64,000 bases of DNA, from contig NZ_JBHUGF010000010.1 in assembly GCF_042681745.1 (NCBI RefSeq), forward strand, positions 1,054,001-1,118,000, written 5' to 3'. This document shows, piece after piece, positions 1-7,697 of the stretch. A program made the translations under genes and the position numbers. Below the pieces are notes generated by a model. It was not told where the DNA came from and did not search any database. It saw nothing but the letters and a program-made list of their open reading frames with translations. The stretch comes from Saccharibacillus nicotianae (GTDB lineage: Bacteria > Bacillota > Bacilli > Paenibacillales > Paenibacillaceae). Position 1 is the stretch's first letter, and each line of letters opens with the position of its first letter.

Positions 1-10
1 CAGGAAACAA

Positions 11-217
11 GTGCAAGAAATCGAAAACGAATTAGTGTATTGGGATGCCAAAGAGTTACAGCGTAGAACGTGTATGAGTTGGTCTTTTATCCAAGACACC
101 TTTTTCAACGATCCTCGATTTCCTAAGTTCAAGGTTAGAACAAAGTGGTTGTTTCCAGCTAAAGAAGCCAGACAATTTTTAACAATGTGGCTCAAAGAAC
201 AGGAGGTAAGCAAGTGA
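11..217 (+). CDS. Small DUF771-like excisionase/HTH protein
   Basis: A protein of 68 residues with the look of a small phage winged-helix or DUF771 DNA-binding protein: an acidic N-terminus, a tryptophan-rich middle (MSWSFIQDTF) and the C-terminal pattern WLFPAKEARQFL. Such proteins act as excisionases or early regulators in phages of Firmicutes. The frame stays open to the left edge, so the GTG at 11 is only the first visible start and the protein may be longer. Its stop overlaps the start of the antirepressor (GTGA). The family assignment is from memory of the pattern and is moderate. Confidence 0.7.
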   Translation: MQEIENELVYWDAKELQRRTCMSWSFIQDTFFNDPRFPKFKVRTKWLFPAKEARQFLTMWLKEQEVSK

Positions 218-966
218 ATCAATTACAAGTGTTCAATTTCAACAGCAACAATTTACGTACTGTAGATATTAATGATCAGCCTTGGTTTGTACTAAAAGAT
301 GTATGCGAAGTTCTTTCTCTTTCAAACCCACGAATGGTCAAAGAACGCCTTTCCGATGACGTAAGTTCAACTTACCCCATCCCTGATGCACTTGGACGTG
401 TGCAGGATAACACCATCATTAACGAAGATGGACTGTACGATGTGATCTTGGAAAGTCGTAAACCAGAAGCGCGTGAGTTTCGCAAATGGATCACCAAAGA
501 CGTACTACCATCCATCCGCAAAACAGGCATGTACGCTACAGACGAACTACTTGCTAATCCTGATCTACTCATAGCAGCGGCAACGGAACTTAAACGTGAA
601 CGTGCCGAACGTCAGCGATTGGAATCACAAAGCCAAGAGGACGCACCGAAAGTCGCTTTTGCCAACGCGGTTGCAGGCAGTCACACTTCGATCCTGGTAC
701 GTGAACTTGCTACCATCATGCAACAAAACGGGATCAATATTGGCGAAAAGCGTTTATTCACTTGGCTACGGGAAAACGGCTATGTCGTAAAGCGTCAAGG
801 TACCGACTACAACATGCCTACTCAAAAGTCAGTGCAGATGGGCTTGCTTGAAACGAAAGAAACGGTCATCCAACGTACCAACGGATCATCAATCCAGAAA
901 ACATCAAAGGTGACGGGCAAGGGGCAACAATACTTTATCGAGAAAATCAGGGAGGTTTATGTATGA
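214..966 (+). CDS. Phage antirepressor, Bro-N plus KilAC/ANT domains
   Basis: About 250 residues. Residues 1-105 carry the Bro-N fold signature (WFVLKDVCEVL, then REFRKWITKDVLPSIRK). Residues 130-245 match the KilAC/ANT C-terminal domain (TKLFTWLR-like segment seen here as EKRLFTWLRENGY, ending with GKGQQYFIEKI). Antirepressors bind phage repressors or DNA and promote the lytic switch. The GTG at 214 is preferred over an upstream GTG at 187 because a perfect AGGAGG lies at 201-206 with 7-nt spacing. It overlaps the preceding stop by four bases and the next start by four bases, so these genes are translationally coupled. Confidence 0.92.
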   Translation: MNQLQVFNFNSNNLRTVDINDQPWFVLKDVCEVLSLSNPRMVKERLSDDVSSTYPIPDALGRVQDNTIINEDGLYDVILESRKPEAREFRKWITKDVLPSIRKTGMYATDELLANPDLLIAAATELKRERAERQRLESQSQEDAPKVAFANAVAGSHTSILVRELATIMQQNGINIGEKRLFTWLRENGYVVKRQGTDYNMPTQKSVQMGLLETKETVIQRTNGSSIQKTSKVTGKGQQYFIEKIREVYV

Positions 967-1481
967 GTACAAATTTCATTATTAAATGTGATACAAATGC
1001 AGTTGCTCAAATGTTGAAAGACAAATTCGGTGGAGAAATCAAAAAAGATACATGTTGGTATCGTCCAGAAGGACTAAGTGCAGAAGTTATTTTCTCTTTT
1101 TATCACCAAATTCCACGTCAACGTCAATCAGGTCTGACTATTATCTCTGATTCAGAAATCAGAATGTCAAAAATATTCGATGATCATTTTGACTACGAAA
1201 AAGACTTGAAAATAATGAACGAACTTGGTTATCACTTGAATGCTGTCAGAAATGAAGGTGGTATTGAAGTTTATGAATTCATCAAGATTAATGATGATTT
1301 TGTGAATACTCATCAAAACAGAAATGTATACATTGGTGATCAGAACCAACTCGAAAGAAAGCTGTATACGGATTATAACATTTACAAACTCACTGGTGAT
1401 TCTCATGAAGAATCTTTTGCAGACGGAATCAAATTTGCATTAGATACTTTAAAAATCAAAATTGAGGGGATAAACGCATGA
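963..1481 (+). CDS. Hypothetical phage protein, 172 aa
   Basis: A protein of unknown function. It is rich in Asn, Asp, Ile and Lys, has no membrane segment and no motif I recognise. It starts in an ATGA overlap with the antirepressor stop and ends with an ATGA overlap with the next gene, so it is a genuine member of the early operon. Its codon use is more AT-rich than the antirepressor before it, which suggests a separately acquired early gene. Confidence 0.8.
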   Translation: MSTNFIIKCDTNAVAQMLKDKFGGEIKKDTCWYRPEGLSAEVIFSFYHQIPRQRQSGLTIISDSEIRMSKIFDDHFDYEKDLKIMNELGYHLNAVRNEGGIEVYEFIKINDDFVNTHQNRNVYIGDQNQLERKLYTDYNIYKLTGDSHEESFADGIKFALDTLKIKIEGINA

Positions 1482-1786
1482 ACAACATTCACTATATGAA
1501 CTGGATGACCGCTTGTAACCAACGTATCAATGCAAGTCCGCTTGAGAAACAACAACTTGATGTGGTGATCAAATACGAAAACATGCGCTTCTGGATGGAA
1601 CTCGCAAAAGAAGTAGCAAACATCAAAGACTTTACTCAGCGTCAATTCAAATACTTTGAAATGGCAGAAGCGATTCCATGCCAGACCAAGCGATTCCGCT
1701 TAATGACCATGGCGCGTATGGAAATGCATGGTGTCGAGTTTGATACAGAGAAATTTGATCGCTATCTATATGAAGGGAAGATGTGA
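1478..1786 (+). CDS. Hypothetical phage protein, 102 aa
   Basis: Unknown function. The sequence is helical in character, rich in Met, Arg and aromatic residues, with no signal peptide or metal motif. It begins in an ATGA overlap with the preceding gene, preceded by a GAGGGGAT ribosome-site-like stretch, and ends two bases before the next start codon. Position suggests an early-region accessory protein. Confidence 0.8.
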   Translation: MNNIHYMNWMTACNQRINASPLEKQQLDVVIKYENMRFWMELAKEVANIKDFTQRQFKYFEMAEAIPCQTKRFRLMTMARMEMHGVEFDTEKFDRYLYEGKM

Positions 1787-1787
1787 C

Positions 1788-1964
1788 ATGTCACAAAGCG
1801 TAAAGGTGTTTGAACGTAGCATGAGGGATTCGCTAGGAGATCAATATGAGCAAGCCATCCGAGATATCACGTTACCCGAAATGGCTCGCAAGTGGTTTGA
1901 ACAGCCGTTACAGCATCAAATCCTATGCCGGCACATAGAAAAGACCACGCGTCCTACCGCGTGA
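1788..1964 (+). CDS. Small hypothetical phage protein, 58 aa
   Basis: Unknown function; 58 residues beginning MSQSVKVFERSM. The ATG at 1788 is chosen over an upstream in-frame ATG at 1728 because GAAGGGAAG lies 8-10 nt before it, whereas the upstream choice would overlap the previous gene by 59 bases. The product is charged and probably helical. It is followed by a 73-nt gap before the next gene. Confidence 0.7.
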   Translation: MSQSVKVFERSMRDSLGDQYEQAIRDITLPEMARKWFEQPLQHQILCRHIEKTTRPTA

Positions 1965-2037
1965 TCGGTTGTTAATCTAACACTATATTGTGATCAATTT
2001 AACAAAAAAATAAAAAACAGTCAAGGAGTGTATGCAC

Positions 2038-2460
2038 ATGATCATTATTAACAAACGCAACGAGGAATTTACAACTGGTGTTATTAAAAGAGACGTATAT
2101 AAAGGTGAACTCTATGGAAAAGAAGCCTTTGTTAGTGAACACACAGGAAATTTTATCGAGTTTGTAAACAACAACGATATCGAAGCTTTCTATACTGAAC
2201 GCGATTTGCAAGAAATCATTAAAGAGGAAGTAAACAAATATGATCAAAAATTTGAACGTGTAGAAGTTGACCAGTTGTTGGTGAAAGCAATAGATGAATT
2301 AAAAAGCAAAGGTTTCTCTAAATGGGAGATTGTCAATTGTGAGAGAGAAGAGGATGCAACAGATTGGATGGCAGTTGTTCAGGACTACAAACGTAACAAT
2401 CAAAATGCAGAAGACGATTTGATTCTTGTAGTTGCGGGTTTCTATTACATTACAACTTAA
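2038..2460 (+). CDS. Hypothetical phage protein, 140 aa
   Basis: Unknown soluble protein with many Glu, Asp, Lys and Asn residues. Two in-frame ATGs exist (2032 and 2038). The second is preferred because AAGGAG at 2023-2028 is then 9 nt away instead of 3. It stands alone between two short gaps, so it may have its own promoter in the AT-rich stretch 1975-2020. No family recognised. Confidence 0.75.
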   Translation: MIIINKRNEEFTTGVIKRDVYKGELYGKEAFVSEHTGNFIEFVNNNDIEAFYTERDLQEIIKEEVNKYDQKFERVEVDQLLVKAIDELKSKGFSKWEIVNCEREEDATDWMAVVQDYKRNNQNAEDDLILVVAGFYYITT

Positions 2461-2478
2461 AATAATTTCATAAAAAAA

Positions 2479-2508
2479 GACCATAACGAGGTCGCACTCG
2501 AAATGGTC
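2479..2508. terminator. Intergenic hairpin with a T-tract only on the minus strand
   Basis: GACCAT (2479-2484) pairs with ATGGTC (2503-2508), and inside it CGAG (2487-2490) pairs with CTCG (2497-2500) around a 6-nt loop. Seven A residues at 2472-2478 flank it on the left, so read on the minus strand it is a stem followed by seven Ts, the form of an intrinsic terminator. On the plus strand no T-tract follows. Confidence 0.5.
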
Positions 2509-2582
2509 AGGAAAGTCGCTTAAACAAATTATTAATGTGAATGTACCACGCAAATAATAAACCGTCAAGGGAGACGAATAAC

Positions 2583-2879
2583 ATGGCTATCAAATACACA
2601 GATGAACAAAAACAAAAAATTCAGAAATTAATGAAAGAAGTCCTCGCAATAGGACTTGAAATTAACGAAAAAAACAACGGATACACAGTATTTTTTCAAA
2701 CATGGGCAGAATCAGGATTGTTATCCAACTATGTGTTTAAAGGTGAACCCTTTAAAACCAAATCAATAGTTGAACCTAATATTTACTATGCAAAAGGTGT
2801 TACACAATACATGCAAGGATACAGAAAAACAATAAATCAATTGAATAGAATGATCAAAGAAATGAATGAATTACTATGA
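2583..2879 (+). CDS. Hypothetical phage protein, 98 aa
   Basis: Unknown function. It begins MAIKYTDEQKQKIQKLMKEV and ends with a probable helix (INQLNRMIKEMNELL). The ATG at 2583 is favoured because CAAGGGAGA precedes it by about 9 nt; an upstream ATG at 2541 lacks a ribosome site. It overlaps the next gene by four bases. No membrane segment or known motif. Confidence 0.75.
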   Translation: MAIKYTDEQKQKIQKLMKEVLAIGLEINEKNNGYTVFFQTWAESGLLSNYVFKGEPFKTKSIVEPNIYYAKGVTQYMQGYRKTINQLNRMIKEMNELL

Positions 2880-3082
2880 CCAAACGTAAAGCCAAAGTCG
2901 CCGACACTATCGTCATTGTAAAATCTCGTGACTATCGCTACAAAGCAGGCGATAAGTTCTATGTAAGACGTGTGCAAGATAACAAAACGCTTCGCCCAGG
3001 GGACGTATACGCTGTGCCAGATGGCGAGTTAAATAAGCCGCTACTACTGATCTTAAAAGATGAATATGAGGTGCTTACATGA
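2876..3082 (+). CDS. Small basic hypothetical phage protein, 68 aa
   Basis: Unknown function. The N-terminus is basic (MTKRKAKVADTIVIVKSRDY) and the remainder is predicted beta-rich, with KFYVRRV and GDVYAVPDGE segments resembling a small SH3- or OB-like barrel; this fold guess is weak. It starts in an ATGA overlap with the previous gene and ends in an ATGA overlap with the next, so it is coupled to both. Confidence 0.75.
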   Translation: MTKRKAKVADTIVIVKSRDYRYKAGDKFYVRRVQDNKTLRPGDVYAVPDGELNKPLLLILKDEYEVLT

Positions 3083-3426
3083 AAACAGGAGAACGTCTGA
3101 TACGAACAATGTTTACCGATGCAATGCCGATTCCTAAACGTGAGTTCACGCACGAATTTTTCTCTAGTCTATCCGACATCAACATCAAATGTGGATGTGG
3201 TAGAAACGCTCATTACGCGGTCTACAAGCACGAAGAACCGCACTGTCTCGACTGCATGCTAGAAGCTGTAGACAACGCATGCTTGATCCCTGTACGTACG
3301 TTGCATACGTGGGAACAGTATCCAACACCGTCCAAAGGATCGGCTTCCTATCTGATGTATGCATATCATAAAAAAGGTAGATCATTGCCACGCAAGAAGA
3401 TACAACGCTATGGATGCCGAGTATAG
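3079..3426 (+). CDS. Hypothetical protein with putative zinc-binding cysteines, 115 aa
   Basis: Unknown function. Around residues 37-60 it has CGCG followed by HCLDC, which could bind one zinc ion as a small ribbon. The C-terminus is strongly basic. Start is in an ATGA overlap with the upstream gene. Its C-terminal 17 nt overlap the next small gene in another frame. Possibly a DNA-binding accessory protein of the early region; nothing more can be said. Confidence 0.72.
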   Translation: MKTGERLIRTMFTDAMPIPKREFTHEFFSSLSDINIKCGCGRNAHYAVYKHEEPHCLDCMLEAVDNACLIPVRTLHTWEQYPTPSKGSASYLMYAYHKKGRSLPRKKIQRYGCRV

Positions 3427-3619
3427 AGTTACCTTTTCACCACAGTTGCCAGACGGTTCATTCTTAACCACGCGTATGGAGCGCACAGGTTCGATTATCA
3501 AGGCGCTTCGCATCGGAAACGAACAAGACTTAGCAAACATTATTGAACGGCTATACACAGGTGATATGGTGTGCATCGTGCCTGTCAAAATAACTTATGA
3601 ATTGGAGCAGACAGAATGA
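3410..3619 (+). CDS. Small hypothetical phage protein, 69 aa
   Basis: Unknown function; beta-rich looking sequence beginning MDAEYRVTF. The frame is open further left, but the ATG at 3410 keeps the overlap with the previous gene to 17 nt. There is only a weak ribosome site, so translation may depend on coupling. It overlaps the start of the annealing-protein gene by four bases (ATGA). Confidence 0.6.
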   Translation: MDAEYRVTFSPQLPDGSFLTTRMERTGSIIKALRIGNEQDLANIIERLYTGDMVCIVPVKITYELEQTE

Positions 3620-4215
3620 GTGAGCAAATCAATTACTTTAACGAACTATCAAAGATTAATGTCAACGATCATGTGGAGAAGAAAGGAAAGTTCAGCTATC
3701 TATCATGGGCTTGGGCAGTCGATGTACTTCGCAAAAAACATCCTACAGCCACATGGGAAGTAATCCGCTTTGAAGGCATGCCTTTCATGCAAACACCGCT
3801 AGGATACTTTGTAGAAGTAGCCGTTACGGTAGAAGGCATCACGTTATCACAGATACATCCTGTACTGGACAATCAAAACAAACCTATTGAGAAACCAAAT
3901 ACGTTCCAAATCAACACAAGCATTCAACGTTGTCTAGTTAAAGCTATAGCACTTCATGGTCTAGGATTATACATTTACTCTGGTGAAGATTTGCCACCTG
4001 ATCCAGAAGCAGAGAAAGCTGCTAAAGAAGAAGCAGAAAATAAAATTCGCACAGATATCAAAATCAAATGGCAAACAGTAAATGGATCATTGGATGGAAT
4101 GGACGAATGGATAGAAGAACAGTTAGGCAAAGGAAAGTCATTTAATGCATTGCAAGTGATAGTAACTAAACGAGCACTAGAAAAAGCACAGGAGGCAAAA
4201 CAACATGCTGAATAG
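3616..4215 (+). CDS. Sak-type single-strand annealing protein (DUF1071)
   Basis: A protein of 199 residues whose first 135 residues fit the DUF1071/Sak3 annealing-protein pattern: FSYLSWAWAVDVLRKKHP, then QTPLGYFVEVAVTVEG, and NTSIQRCLVKAIALHGLGLYIYSGEDLP. These proteins anneal single strands in phage recombination and belong to the Rad52-like group. The C-terminal third is charged and helical. The gene overlaps the ssb gene by 11 nt, and the pair probably acts together: SSB coats single strands and the annealing protein pairs them. No 5'-3' exonuclease gene was recognised nearby. Family assignment is firm. Confidence 0.88.
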   Translation: MSEQINYFNELSKINVNDHVEKKGKFSYLSWAWAVDVLRKKHPTATWEVIRFEGMPFMQTPLGYFVEVAVTVEGITLSQIHPVLDNQNKPIEKPNTFQINTSIQRCLVKAIALHGLGLYIYSGEDLPPDPEAEKAAKEEAENKIRTDIKIKWQTVNGSLDGMDEWIEEQLGKGKSFNALQVIVTKRALEKAQEAKQHAE

Positions 4216-4624
4216 AGTCATCTTAATTGGTCGCTTAACGAAAGACCCCGAACTTCGCTATACGCCAGCAGGTGTAGCCGTCACAACCTTTACCCTAGCC
4301 GTTGACCGTCCGTTTTCCGGGCAAGATGGCAAGAAAGAAGTCGACTTCCTCAACGTGGTCACATGGCGTGCGCTTGCTGAAAGCTGTGCTAACTATCTCC
4401 GCAAAGGTCGCTTGACTGCTGTAGAAGGTCGCATACAGGTGCGAAACTACAAGAACAACGAAGGCAAGCGTGTCTACGTCACAGAAGTCATTGCGGACAA
4501 CGTACGCTTCTTAGAAAGCAATCGTAACGAAGATGGTAAAGACCATAGCTACGATTCCAAAAAAGACCCGTTTAAAGAGGATAGACAGCCGATCAATATT
4601 AACGACGATGACTTACCGTTTTAA
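4205..4624 (+). CDS. ssb: Single-stranded DNA-binding protein
   Basis: A 139-residue SSB. The OB fold is clear from the start (MLNRVILIGRLTKDPELRYT, then FTLAVDRPF, VDFLNVVTWR, LAESCANYLRKGRL). The C-terminal tip DDDLPF is the conserved partner-binding tail that recruits replication and repair proteins. AGGAGG at about 4191-4196 gives a good start, inside the end of the annealing-protein gene. As a phage copy it would serve phage replication and recombination. Length is slightly below chromosomal Firmicutes SSBs because the linker is short. Confidence 0.96.
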   Translation: MLNRVILIGRLTKDPELRYTPAGVAVTTFTLAVDRPFSGQDGKKEVDFLNVVTWRALAESCANYLRKGRLTAVEGRIQVRNYKNNEGKRVYVTEVIADNVRFLESNRNEDGKDHSYDSKKDPFKEDRQPININDDDLPF

Positions 4625-4648
4625 ATACAGAGTAGAGGAGAATGTTAA

Positions 4649-5404
4649 ATGATTATTTTACGAGATAAAAAAAGTAACGTTGTTATGCAAAAAATGTTTG
4701 ATGATGGGTGTCAAATTCATGGTCATGTTCAAGTTGGCATCAAGCACAACTATAATACAACAATGAAATATGAAGATGCAGAACAACTATTCACCGAATC
4801 GGAAGTACAAAAAAAGATCGAATCCGCTGTAGCTGAACATGAAAAATCCATGCAGGATACGTTACAAGGTTACTACGATAATGAACAGCAGTTACTTTCT
4901 CAGATTGAAGAACTAAAAGCAAAATTAACAGAACTTCAAAACGATGCTTTGGAACAATGGTATGACGAAGAAAGAAAACTAAAACAAACAATTGGTAAAA
5001 TGTTAATTGAAAACAACGAACTTAAAGCGAAGCTTCCGCAACCCGTTGAAGTTTCAAAACAGTGGGCTGATGCCATAGAATGGGTTAAAAAAGCTCAAGA
5101 ATTAGGAAGCGAATTTCAGTTAGTTTTTAAATTTTTTGATGATTGGAATCTTATTTTCTTATCTGGTGAACACTACGATCACGAAGAAATGAGCATACCT
5201 TTTGAAATAAGAAAATCTTTAGGAGAAATGCCCTTTAATGCAAGACTAAATATCATCAAAAACGGATACACTGTTAAACCTGAACCACTCCGCGAAGGTA
5301 TCGCATCCCTAGTCGCACGCTATACCAACGATGACGGCATCAAAGACGAAACGGATCTGATTGACAAGTTAGCCGAATACGCACGAGATCATTTCAGTGA
5401 ATAA
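4649..5404 (+). CDS. Hypothetical coiled-coil phage protein, 251 aa
   Basis: Unknown function. Residues 45-135 form a strong coiled-coil candidate (VQKKIESAVAEHEKSM, then QLLSQIEELKAKLTEL and a second heptad-rich stretch). The C-terminal part is acidic. AGAGGAGA 10 nt upstream supports the ATG. The base composition of the last 130 nt is visibly more GC-rich than the middle, which suggests the 3' end and the following gene share an origin. It overlaps the next gene by 8 nt. Confidence 0.75.
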   Translation: MIILRDKKSNVVMQKMFDDGCQIHGHVQVGIKHNYNTTMKYEDAEQLFTESEVQKKIESAVAEHEKSMQDTLQGYYDNEQQLLSQIEELKAKLTELQNDALEQWYDEERKLKQTIGKMLIENNELKAKLPQPVEVSKQWADAIEWVKKAQELGSEFQLVFKFFDDWNLIFLSGEHYDHEEMSIPFEIRKSLGEMPFNARLNIIKNGYTVKPEPLREGIASLVARYTNDDGIKDETDLIDKLAEYARDHFSE

Positions 5405-5708
5405 CTTTCGCCCTGTGCCCAAGCCGAAGCATAAGCGTTTGAAGCCGACAGCCAGAGAACGTGGAGCCGTCAGCAAAGAAGTCTATGCAACGATCATGGA
5501 ACGAGAACACGAGTGTTGCGGACGATGCTATAGCGGTCATAACTTACAAGCGGCGCATCTGGAACGAAGATGGAAATTACAGCTAACAACGTATAAAGAC
5601 GTGTGTATATTATGCCATGACTGTCACTATTGGGCAGATAATACCGCAGAGGGTCGGGAATGGCTGAAAGCGAAGCGAGACGCACTGTATGCAAAGGAGT
5701 GCAAATAA
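5397..5708 (+). CDS. HNH-like zinc-binding protein, probable phage nuclease
   Basis: A 103-residue protein. C41 and C44 (CGRC) and C70/C73 (CILC) look like two zinc-binding pairs, between which lies an AAH at 52-54 as in HNH beta-beta-alpha-metal nucleases; it is followed by HDCH at 74-77. The N-terminus is very basic (KPKHKRLKPTARERG). In phage recombination modules, small HNH proteins next to SSB and annealing genes often process recombination intermediates. The start codon is GTG and overlaps the preceding gene. Nuclease activity is inferred, since the terminal HNH histidine is not unambiguous. Confidence 0.65.
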   Translation: MNNFRPVPKPKHKRLKPTARERGAVSKEVYATIMEREHECCGRCYSGHNLQAAHLERRWKLQLTTYKDVCILCHDCHYWADNTAEGREWLKAKRDALYAKECK

Positions 5709-5710
5709 AA

Positions 5711-5842
5711 ATGACACGTAAATGCGCTGATATTTTACTGTGGATACTCGCTGTACCGTTCTTGTTCGGACTGTTTTTCACAGTAACAATCGCTTATCTA
5801 ATGATTGCTCAACCGTATTGGATTATCGAATTTCTAAACTAA
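5711..5842 (+). CDS. Very small membrane protein, 43 aa
   Basis: Forty-three residues with one clear membrane span (ILLWILAVPFLFGLFFTVTI) after a short basic N-terminus (MTRKCAD). AAGGAG at 5697-5702 gives about 8-10 nt spacing to the ATG at 5711; the longer upstream start would overlap the HNH-like gene by 49 nt. Function unknown. Small phage membrane peptides can act in superinfection exclusion, but nothing here proves that. Confidence 0.6.
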   Translation: MTRKCADILLWILAVPFLFGLFFTVTIAYLMIAQPYWIIEFLN

Positions 5843-5857
5843 GGAGTGTTATCTAAC

Positions 5858-6031
5858 GTGGAAAAAAAATACTACTGCTGGAATTGCAAAGTGAATGAGA
5901 TACCTGAGCCAGAATATTGCTGTCCAGGAACTATTCAATCCGAATGTGGATGTTTAGGGTTACCGATTGATCCCCCTTTCTGTGACGAATGTGACTACGA
6001 ATTATACAACAAGAATAAAGGTAAAAAGTGA
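5858..6031 (+). CDS. Small cysteine-rich protein, 57 aa
   Basis: A 57-residue protein with CWNC, CC, CGC and CDEC cysteine groups, enough for two zinc sites. It resembles small zinc-ribbon phage proteins of unknown role. The GTG at 5858 is 11 nt after AAGGAG (5841-5846); the alternative GTG at 5846 overlaps the ribosome site itself and is unlikely. It ends in an ATGA overlap with the next mini-gene. Confidence 0.65.
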   Translation: MEKKYYCWNCKVNEIPEPEYCCPGTIQSECGCLGLPIDPPFCDECDYELYNKNKGKK

Positions 6032-6099
6032 TGAAAGCACACAAGAAGCCTACACGCCGTCTGATGGGGAAGAAGAGTCGCAAAGTAATCCGCAAGTGA
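6031..6099 (+). CDS. Candidate mini-gene for a 22-residue basic peptide
   Basis: Starts in an ATGA overlap with the preceding stop and encodes a 22-residue peptide in which about half of the residues are Lys, Arg or His (begins MKAHKKPTRRLMGKK). The ribosome site is weak (GGTAAAAAG). Coupled translation and position in a packed operon favour a real gene, but at this size chance is possible. Confidence 0.4.
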   Translation: MKAHKKPTRRLMGKKSRKVIRK

Positions 6100-6103
6100 G
6101 TGG

Positions 6104-6970
6104 GTGAGTCAAATGGAAGGATGGATTAAACTTCATCGCAAAATGATGGACAATCCAGTGGTGTGTAAAGACAGTGATCACATTGCTGTATGGATGTATC
6201 TTCTCTTAAATGCAACACATAAAGAGTACCCTGTCCTGTTTGCTGGGGAGAAAATTATCTTGCAACCAGGGCAGCTCATTACAGGTCGTCAAACGATATC
6301 GGTGAAATTAAAAATTTCAGAAAGTAAGGCGCAACGAATTCTAAAAACGTTCGAAAGTGAACAACAGATTGAACAACAGAAAAGTAACAAAAACCGTTTG
6401 ATATCAATACTTTCATGGCACGATTACCAAGAGAGTGAACAACAAAATGAACAACAACTGAACAACAAGCGAACAACAACTGAACAACAAGTGAACACAA
6501 ACAAGAATGTAAAGAATATAAAGAATGATAAGAATGTAGAAAAAGAAGAGATAAAGACTTCTCGTCATAAACGAGTTTACGACATGACTAGTATTCCTTA
6601 TCGATCTGCAAATTATTTATTCAAAAAGATTCTAGAAATCAATCCAGATGCTAAACCACCGAACATGCAAAAGTGGGCTGATGATATGAGACTGCTTATC
6701 GAAAATGATAAACGGGATAAGCACAGAGTCGCCGAAGTGATTGACTGGATATTCAACGATCCGTTTTGGCAAACCAATATTCTATCACCAGCGAAGCTAC
6801 GCAAGCAGTACGACACCATTGACACGAAAATGAAAGGACTGATCGCAAATGGAAAGCATGGGGGACATGCTCAAACCGTGGAAAGACAGAATCGAGAAAG
6901 CCCGTATGCGTTCCTCGACGAAAACAAGCCACTCGTCAGCCGCGTCGTCAGAGACCCAAGTCTCTTATGA
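6104..6970 (+). CDS. Phage replication initiator, DnaD-like winged-helix protein
   Basis: A 288-residue initiator. Residues 4-100 form the phage replisome-organiser winged helix (EGWIKLHRKMMDNPVV, then LQPGQLITGR). Residues 105-150 are a Gln/Asn/Lys linker. Residues 150-230 fit the C-terminal DnaD-type domain (WADDMRLLIENDKRDKHRV, then FWQTNILSPAKLRKQYD). Such proteins bind origin repeats and recruit the helicase loader encoded next door. The GTG at 6104 or the ATG at 6113 may be the start. The linker-coding DNA contains iteron-like and AT-rich repeats, a typical place for a phage origin. Confidence 0.88.
   Translation: MSQMEGWIKLHRKMMDNPVVCKDSDHIAVWMYLLLNATHKEYPVLFAGEKIILQPGQLITGRQTISVKLKISESKAQRILKTFESEQQIEQQKSNKNRLISILSWHDYQESEQQNEQQLNNKRTTTEQQVNTNKNVKNIKNDKNVEKEEIKTSRHKRVYDMTSIPYRSANYLFKKILEINPDAKPPNMQKWADDMRLLIENDKRDKHRVAEVIDWIFNDPFWQTNILSPAKLRKQYDTIDTKMKGLIANGKHGGHAQTVERQNRESPYAFLDENKPLVSRVVRDPSLL
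6358..6538. repeat. Candidate phage origin: 11-bp iterons plus 9-bp AT-rich repeats
   Basis: GAACAACA-type repeats start at 6359 and 6371, and then at 6437, 6449, 6460, 6471 and 6482 with spacing of 12, 11, 11 and 11 bp; a degenerate copy follows at 6492. Directly after come four tandem 9-bp units (AAGAATGTA, AAGAATATA, AAGAATGAT, AAGAATGTA) at 6503-6538. Iterons on one helical face next to AT-rich units inside the initiator gene are the usual layout of a phage replication origin. The repeats also encode the Gln/Asn linker, so origin function is an inference. Confidence 0.6.
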
Positions 6971-7697
6971 GTGCCCAATTTGCCAAGACACCGAATTCAT
7001 ACTAAGCAAAGTGCCTGGAACGATTCTAATCGGCAACGAGGAGCGTCAGGTGATGAATGAAGTCGCCACCGAATGTGAGTGTCGCATTAAAAAGCGTGTA
7101 GAACGGCTGATGAAGAGTAGTCAGATCACCGATTCGTTCCGGAACATGACGTTCGGATCATTCGACTTAGAAGGCAAGTCACCTGTCATCCTCAGCATGT
7201 TTGATACGGTTCAACGTTATGCCAAAGATTTTGCCAAGATCATCGAATTAAAGTCCAGACAAAACAGTCTTTGCTTACTTGGACAACCGGGAACAGGCAA
7301 GACACACCTTTTAACAGCCCTCAGCAACCACCTAATCAGCAAAGGGGTGGCAGTTCAATACTTTCCTTGGGTAGAGGGTATAACGGACTTACAGAGCGAT
7401 TTAGACGCTTCAAACGAGAAATTGGCTCAAATGCAGAAAGTGCAGCTACTGTTCATCGACGACATGTACAAAGGTCGTGATAAGCCGACACCTTGGCAGT
7501 TAGAAAAAATATTCGGCGTGATCAATTACAGATACCTGAACAACTTACCTGTGTTGATCAGCAGTGAAAAGACAATAGCGCAAATGTGTGATTTTGACGA
7601 AGGTACAGGAAGCCGAATCAACGAAATGTGCAAAGAATACAAAGTGACGATTAAGAAAGATATCGCTTTGAACTATAGATTGCAGGAGGATGAATGA
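6849..7697 (+). CDS. DnaC-like helicase loader, AAA+ ATPase
   Basis: A 282-residue ATPase. A cysteine cluster (C42, C45, C76, C78) precedes the AAA+ core. Walker A is GQPGTGKTH at 145-153 and Walker B is LLFIDD at 200-205; sensor-type SSEK follows near residue 238. These loaders deliver the replicative helicase to the origin opened by the initiator encoded just upstream. The chosen ATG at 6849 overlaps the initiator gene by 122 nt; AAAGGA lies about 10 nt before it. Later ATGs (6858, 6867) would shorten the overlap but have no better ribosome site. Confidence 0.92.
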   Translation: MESMGDMLKPWKDRIEKARMRSSTKTSHSSAASSETQVSYECPICQDTEFILSKVPGTILIGNEERQVMNEVATECECRIKKRVERLMKSSQITDSFRNMTFGSFDLEGKSPVILSMFDTVQRYAKDFAKIIELKSRQNSLCLLGQPGTGKTHLLTALSNHLISKGVAVQYFPWVEGITDLQSDLDASNEKLAQMQKVQLLFIDDMYKGRDKPTPWQLEKIFGVINYRYLNNLPVLISSEKTIAQMCDFDEGTGSRINEMCKEYKVTIKKDIALNYRLQEDE

